This document shows, piece by piece, positions 4,950 through 9,730 of a stretch of DNA of 9,730 nucleotides; position 1 is the first letter of the stretch; the number at the start of each line of letters is the position of its first letter. Where the stretch lies: NCBI GenBank assembly GCA_050014815.1, contig JBEKCP010000177.1:1-9730 (forward strand), read 5' to 3'. Below the pieces are notes generated by a model that worked only from the letters and a program-made list of their open reading frames with translations, did not search any database and had not been told where the DNA came from. The position numbers and the translations under genes were made by a program. Source of the DNA: JBEKCP01 sp050014815. GTDB lineage: Bacteria; Planctomycetota; Planctomycetia; Pirellulales; Thermoguttaceae.

Positions 4950-7900
4950 GCCTCCATCCCATCAAAGCCCTCGACCACGTCATCGACGAATACGCCGACT
5001 ACCTGCGGACGGAGTTCCGGGCGAAGGACCCGAAGCTGCGGGCCGCACTGGAAGCCGAACTCGACGCACCGGGCTTCCTGGCCCAGGAGCCGTTCTACCA
5101 GGCCCATCGGCCGTTCAAGAGCGGCAAGGCGTGGCGGGAACTGCCCATCGACGCCAAGCTCGCCCAGGTGATGGAGAAACGGTCCGGTGTGCAGGCCGCC
5201 TACCTGCACCAGGCCGACGCCATCGCCGAGTTGCTCTCCCCGGCGTCTCGGCCGGTCGTCGTGACCACCGGCACGGGCAGCGGTAAGACGGAGGCGTTCC
5301 TGCTGCCTGTGATCGAGAACGCCTGGCAGGACGCGGCCCGGTTCAATAAGAGCGGCCTGACGGCGATCCTGGTCTACCCGATGAACGCCCTGGCGAACGA
5401 CCAGGAACAGCGGATCAACCAATATCTGGAAGACACAGGTTGGGCGGGAGCGATCCGCGTGGCCAAGTACGACCGGAGCACGTCGCAGACCCAGCGCGAA
5501 CAGCTCCGCAAGAGCCCGCCGCACATCCTGCTGACCAATTACATGATGCTGGAGTACCTCCTGGTCCGGCCTGCCGACCGGGAGGACATCTTTGCCAACC
5601 ACCGCTGCCGGTTCCTGGTCCTGGACGAAGTCCACACCTACCGGGGCACGCTGGGCAGCAACATCGCCCTGCTGGTGCGGCGGTTGAAGGTCCACTTGGC
5701 CCGAGCCCGGCAAGAGTGGCGAGCGAACGTGCCCGATGAGGAGCGGGCGAGACGCTACCCGGCGATGATCCCGGTGGGCACGTCGGCCACGATCAAGACC
5801 TTCTCCGAGGAACGGCTGTCGCGGGACGAGATGATCCAGCAACGCGATGTGGCCGTCCAGCAGTTCTTTGCAACGCTGACCGGCGTGGCGCCGGAGACCA
5901 TTCGCGTGCTGGGCGAGGAATTGCAGGAAGTGCAGGTCCCGGCAGAGGCCGCATATCCGGCCCGGCCGGGCAACGTGGATGTCGATGCGTTGGAAATCGG
6001 CAACGTCGAGGCGGTGCGACAATCGCTTTGCCGTCTGGCCGGTCTACCGGCCGATACGCCCATCGACCAGGCTGCCCGACGCTACCGGCTGTTGTGGGAC
6101 CTGAGCCGCTGGCTGACCAGCAGGCCCATGTCCACCAGCCAGATCGTGGCCCAGATGAAGGCGGAGGTGGCCGAGCGTAAGGACGTGGCCGATGAGAAGC
6201 TCCGCTCGGAGGTCGAGGCGGCACTGGTGATCGGTGCTGCGTTGCCGGACGGGACGCCGGGCGCCTTGCGGCTGCGGGCTCATCGCTTCATCCGTGGCGG
6301 TTGGCAGTTCCATCGGTGTCTGAACCCGGCCTGTGGGAAGCTGTACGCCAAGGGGGAGGAGCGATGCACGGTCTGCCACCACCCCACGGCACCGCTGTAC
6401 CTTTGCCGCAACTGCGGGGCCGACTACCTGCGGCTGGTCGGCGATCTGGAAGCCCCGTTGCGTCCCAGCGACAAGCCGACCACTGATGACGAGTGGATGG
6501 TTTACGATCCGGCCCGGTTCGAGGGCGTAGGGGCAACCGACGAAGACGAGGAGGAGAACGGATCGGCGGCCACCGGGCGGCGGCGGCGTGCCAAGATGCC
6601 GGAGCAGATCAAGAAGAAGCCGATCCTGGACGGCTCCCTCGATCCCCAGGCACTGCAATTCAGCATCAACCCGGCCGATTATCCGCTGAAGGTCACGCTG
6701 CTACCGGCTCGCACCCAATGCCTTTGCTGCGGTGGCACGGCAGGCAGCCGAAACGTCATCACGCCGGTCAGCCTGGGCACGTCGGCAGCGGTGAAGGTGG
6801 TGGGCGAAGGGCTGGTCGAGGCCCTGGCCGAGGCCAACCATGACCGAGCTGGTCACGACGGCAAGGAACGGCTGTTGGTCTTCAGCGACAGTCGGCAAGA
6901 CGCGGCCCACCAGGCCCGGTTCATCATCTTCGCCAGCCGCTATGACCGGATGCGTAGCCGCCTGCTGAAGATCCTCCAGACGGAGCGGGTGCTGACGTTG
7001 CGGCGGGCTGTGGAGATGCTGGCCGACGAGGCGGTTAGCCACCGAGACAACCCGCACGTCCCGCAGGAGACCGACTGGATTCCCGACGAGGCCAGGCAGC
7101 GGATTCAGGCGTGGGAAGAAGCGCCCATGCTCGACGAGATCGCCGTCAACGCGGGCTACCGTGGCACCGTGGTGAACCTGGGATTGATCAATGTCGGCTA
7201 CCACCAGCTCGATGAGTACGTGCGTGTCCGGGGCGGAGAGCTGGCCGGACGCATGGGGATCAAGACAAACCAGTTGGAGCACCTGTGCCGCGTGGTCCTG
7301 GATGAAATCCGCACGCGGGGCTGCCTGTCTCGGGAGATGCTCCGCTACCACCCCTCTCATGTGCGGTGTCCCGAATACCTTCGCAGCGCCGAGTGGGAGC
7401 GGCACGTCAAGCAGCCTCGGGGTTACGCCACGACGCCGGGCGGCACCGAGCCCGTGGCCTTCCGCGACGGAGCGATTACGCCCAGCGGCATTACCTGCAA
7501 CAACGCCTGGCGCAAACCCAAGTCGGGCGGCCGTGGTCCCAGTTTGGAGCGAATCCTGAAGCAGATGCTCGACCGCTTTGGCGGTCACGAGCCCAGTGCG
7601 GAGATCGTCGTCGATCTGCTGATGTTGCTGAAGAAGGGGAGCTTCCTGGTGCCGGTGGAGCTGTTCGGCTACCGCGACCGGGACACGCTGCTCCAGGTCA
7701 ACAGCGAGATCCTCCGGCTGGAACTGACGACCGAGCAGGCCCGGATGCACTGCGAAATCTGCGGCAAGGTCCTGTCCGGCGCCCAGCCCGGCATGCCCTG
7801 CCCCCGTTGTCATGGGACCCTGGTGCGATGGCGGGATGCGGAGGTCGAGGCCAACCGCTCGGTCAAGCGGATCAAGAAGCCGGACACAATCCCGCTGGTG

Positions 7901-9730
7901 GCCGGTGAGCACACGGCCCAGATCACGACTGAAGACCGGGTCACGCTGGAAGATCGCTTCAAGGCCCCACAGGCCGAGTCGCCGGTCAACGTGCTGGCAT
8001 GTTCGCCCACCTTGGAAATGGGCATCGACGTGGGCGGGCTGGACGCCGTAGTCATGCGGAACGTCCCGCCCCGGCCGGACAACTACGCCCAGCGTGGCGG
8101 CCGTGCCGGGCGACGGTCCCGCGTGGGCCTGGTCCTGGGCTACGCCCGCAACACGCCCCATGACCAGTATTTCTACGACAAGCCGCGGGAGATGATCGCG
8201 GGGGAGGTTCCCGCCCCGGCCGTGTCGCTGGGCAACCGGGACGTTCTGGCTCGGCATCTCTGTGCAATCGCCTTCGGGGCGGCCAGTCCGGGGCTCGCGG
8301 GCAAGATGATGGAGTACGTGGCACCCAACGGGTCGGTCAATCAGGAGGCCGTCACCGCCCTGATCGAGGCGGTCCGTGCCCAGACCGGCCATGCCCTGAC
8401 GGTTGCCCGCGAGGCGTGGGGAGCGGACGTGCTGGCCAAGGCGGGGCTGGACGAAGCTCGGCTGCTGGCGTACCTGGAAGAGCTGCCCGGCCGGATTCAG
8501 CATGTGGTCGATTGCACCGCCCGGCAGGTCAAGGAGCTGCGGGAGCCGGTGGAGCAGTTTGCCGAGGGGCTCCAACGCAAGTTCGCCGCCATGCGGGCCA
8601 GCGATCTGGTCAATCGCCTGCTGGGCATCCCCACCGACACCCGCCAGGAAGGCCGAGACGCCGATGACCGTTCGGCAGGTTACCCGCTACGCCGGTTTGC
8701 CGAGTTCGGCATCCTGCCGGGCTACGAGTTCCCCTCGGAACCGGCGGCGCTCAGACTGCGGGGCGATCCCCATGAGGAAGACCCGATCAGCGTAGTCCGT
8801 CGTTTTGGCATCGGTCAATTCCAGCCCGATGCCCATGTCTATGCACGGTCGAAACGGTGGGTGGTGATGGGTCTGGATACGGCCTCGCCCTGGAATCCGC
8901 ACGGGGAAGGTCCAACCTGGTCGTACCGCCCCTGTCCAACCTGCTGCCTGCGTCACAATGCCGATCAGCCACGCTGCCCCCGTTGCAATACAACCTCTCC
9001 AGGGCACGCCTTGCCGTCGTATGAGTTCGCCGGGTTCATCGCCAGGCAGGATGAAAGTCCCATTCTTGATGAAGAAGAACGCTACGCCGAGCGAAACCTG
9101 GTCAGTACGCAGCCGCAATGGGATGGCGATGTTATCGGCCGGTGGACCGTGGGCAGCAACTGGGCCTTGAGGCTCAGCCATAACGAGGAGGTCCGCTGGG
9201 TCAATGAAGGCAGGCCGCCGACAGCGAAGGATGTGCAAGACGGGACGCCGCTGCTTCATTCGGACGCCAAGGGCTACCTGCTGTGTCCTTCGTGCGGGAG
9301 AATGCTCGCGCCGCCGACCGTGGATCAGAAAGCAACCAGTGGCCGACGCAACGCCAAGACTGGGAAAGGGACCAACGACAACAACGGACACTCGGATACC
9401 TGCCTGCTACGCGGCAACAATCCGCAGCCCGTGGCGATCAGCACGTCCGGCCGGGTTGAGATTCTGCGGCTGTTAGTGCCGGTTCCGGTCACCAGTCAGC
9501 CGGGCGAGTGGCAGTCTTGGGGGCTGTCGCTGGGCTACGCCTTGGTCAACGGCATGCAGCACTTCTTCATGCTCGGAGCAGGCGAGTTGGATTTCGAGTT
9601 GGAAGGCCCCTGGCAGACGGGCGATGCCACCGGCCGGTACTCGATGCTGTCGCTGGCCTTCATCGACCCGAGCCTCGGCGGTAGCGGTTACCTGGTCCGC
9701 ATCGCGGAGCAGTTCCACAAGACCGCCGAG
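4946..9730 (+). CDS. Giant SF2 helicase with zinc ribbons and DUF1998/MZB region (DruE/DrmA/MrfA-like; 3' partial)
   Basis: At least 1595 codons are open to the window end, with no stop in any line. The TTG at 4946 is chosen because the in-frame stop at 4904-4906 leaves no other usual start before it, GAAAGAAG lies upstream, and MSLHPIKALDHVIDEY suits this family's N-terminus. Helicase motifs: Walker A GTGSGKT (109-115), LVYPMNALANDQ (142-153), LLTNYMMLEYLL (195-206), DEVH (227-230), TSAT (279-282), FSDSRQDAA (646-654), TLEMGIDVGGLD (1022-1033) and QRGGRAGR (1049-1056). Zinc ribbons: C458/C463/C474/C477, C487/C490 (perhaps with C592/C595), C936/C939/C952/C955 and C1330/C1333/C1344/C1347. The C-terminal DUF1998-type region has C1447/C1450, NGHSDTC (1480-1486) and DPSLGGSGY (1574-1582). 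A charged linker (about 531-560) is probably flexible. Such helicases are ATP-driven DNA translocases of Druantia, DISARM and MrfA systems. Carrying helicase and DUF1998 parts together at this length favours DruE-like over DrmA alone, but I cannot settle it. The minus-strand open frames across it are shadows. Confidence 0.9.
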   Translation, partial: MSLHPIKALDHVIDEYADYLRTEFRAKDPKLRAALEAELDAPGFLAQEPFYQAHRPFKSGKAWRELPIDAKLAQVMEKRSGVQAAYLHQADAIAELLSPASRPVVVTTGTGSGKTEAFLLPVIENAWQDAARFNKSGLTAILVYPMNALANDQEQRINQYLEDTGWAGAIRVAKYDRSTSQTQREQLRKSPPHILLTNYMMLEYLLVRPADREDIFANHRCRFLVLDEVHTYRGTLGSNIALLVRRLKVHLARARQEWRANVPDEERARRYPAMIPVGTSATIKTFSEERLSRDEMIQQRDVAVQQFFATLTGVAPETIRVLGEELQEVQVPAEAAYPARPGNVDVDALEIGNVEAVRQSLCRLAGLPADTPIDQAARRYRLLWDLSRWLTSRPMSTSQIVAQMKAEVAERKDVADEKLRSEVEAALVIGAALPDGTPGALRLRAHRFIRGGWQFHRCLNPACGKLYAKGEERCTVCHHPTAPLYLCRNCGADYLRLVGDLEAPLRPSDKPTTDDEWMVYDPARFEGVGATDEDEEENGSAATGRRRRAKMPEQIKKKPILDGSLDPQALQFSINPADYPLKVTLLPARTQCLCCGGTAGSRNVITPVSLGTSAAVKVVGEGLVEALAEANHDRAGHDGKERLLVFSDSRQDAAHQARFIIFASRYDRMRSRLLKILQTERVLTLRRAVEMLADEAVSHRDNPHVPQETDWIPDEARQRIQAWEEAPMLDEIAVNAGYRGTVVNLGLINVGYHQLDEYVRVRGGELAGRMGIKTNQLEHLCRVVLDEIRTRGCLSREMLRYHPSHVRCPEYLRSAEWERHVKQPRGYATTPGGTEPVAFRDGAITPSGITCNNAWRKPKSGGRGPSLERILKQMLDRFGGHEPSAEIVVDLLMLLKKGSFLVPVELFGYRDRDTLLQVNSEILRLELTTEQARMHCEICGKVLSGAQPGMPCPRCHGTLVRWRDAEVEANRSVKRIKKPDTIPLVAGEHTAQITTEDRVTLEDRFKAPQAESPVNVLACSPTLEMGIDVGGLDAVVMRNVPPRPDNYAQRGGRAGRRSRVGLVLGYARNTPHDQYFYDKPREMIAGEVPAPAVSLGNRDVLARHLCAIAFGAASPGLAGKMMEYVAPNGSVNQEAVTALIEAVRAQTGHALTVAREAWGADVLAKAGLDEARLLAYLEELPGRIQHVVDCTARQVKELREPVEQFAEGLQRKFAAMRASDLVNRLLGIPTDTRQEGRDADDRSAGYPLRRFAEFGILPGYEFPSEPAALRLRGDPHEEDPISVVRRFGIGQFQPDAHVYARSKRWVVMGLDTASPWNPHGEGPTWSYRPCPTCCLRHNADQPRCPRCNTTSPGHALPSYEFAGFIARQDESPILDEEERYAERNLVSTQPQWDGDVIGRWTVGSNWALRLSHNEEVRWVNEGRPPTAKDVQDGTPLLHSDAKGYLLCPSCGRMLAPPTVDQKATSGRRNAKTGKGTNDNNGHSDTCLLRGNNPQPVAISTSGRVEILRLLVPVPVTSQPGEWQSWGLSLGYALVNGMQHFFMLGAGELDFELEGPWQTGDATGRYSMLSLAFIDPSLGGSGYLVRIAEQFHKTAE

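Noticed and set aside
4838..6022. 394-codon open frame on the minus strand
   Set aside because: It overlaps the helicase N-terminal motifs (Walker A, DEVH box) in antisense and has no recognisable domain.
6701..8575. 624-codon open frame on the minus strand
   Set aside because: It lies antisense to the helicase, whose plus frame has recognisable motifs throughout. The minus product shows no motif and is a shadow of GC-rich codons.

Overview
The window looks like part of an anti-phage defence or restriction locus from a GC-rich bacterium, most likely a Planctomycetota-type or related genome. The host assignment is inference. It rests on the high GC content, the GC-ending codons, and GC-rich REP-like hairpins that read through open frames as peptides such as AGGTPALL, GSAAVSAA and GARASCPP; I associate that style of repeat with planctomycete and related genomes.

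Layout, all on the + strand. (1) 3-2726: one uninterrupted frame, already open at the window edge. It encodes a complete REP-associated tyrosine transposase domain (RAYT, Y1/HUH type), then a repeat-encoded Ala/Ser linker, then the catalytic (NPPW) and target-recognition halves of an Eco57I / type IIG-like N6-adenine DNA methyltransferase. REP-like hairpins lie on both sides of the transposase, and a second REP pair lies in frame near the methylase C-terminus. (2) 2732-2911: a possible small ORF overlapping a promoter/operator-like region. (3) 2908-4711: a compact three-gene module made of an MqsR-like toxin, an MqsA-like zinc-finger/HTH antitoxin and an ImmA/IrrE-type metallopeptidase whose start overlaps the antitoxin stop (ATGA). 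(4) 4712-4945: a short spacer with inverted repeats and a possible small ORF whose stop overlaps the next start (TTGA). (5) 4946 to the end: at least 1595 codons of a giant superfamily 2 helicase with several zinc ribbons and a C-terminal DUF1998/MZB-type region, running off the window. I checked this last frame codon line by line and found no stop.

Interpretation: an adenine methyltransferase beside a DUF1998-type helicase is the gene combination of DISARM-like and Druantia-like defence systems. The helicase carries both helicase and DUF1998 parts and is longer than I expect for a DISARM DrmA, so it may be a DruE-like or fused/unnamed variant. The toxin/antitoxin/protease module sits between the two genes and looks like an inserted cassette or an added control layer. 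The most unusual point is that a whole RAYT plus its REP array lies in frame inside a restriction-modification gene without breaking it.
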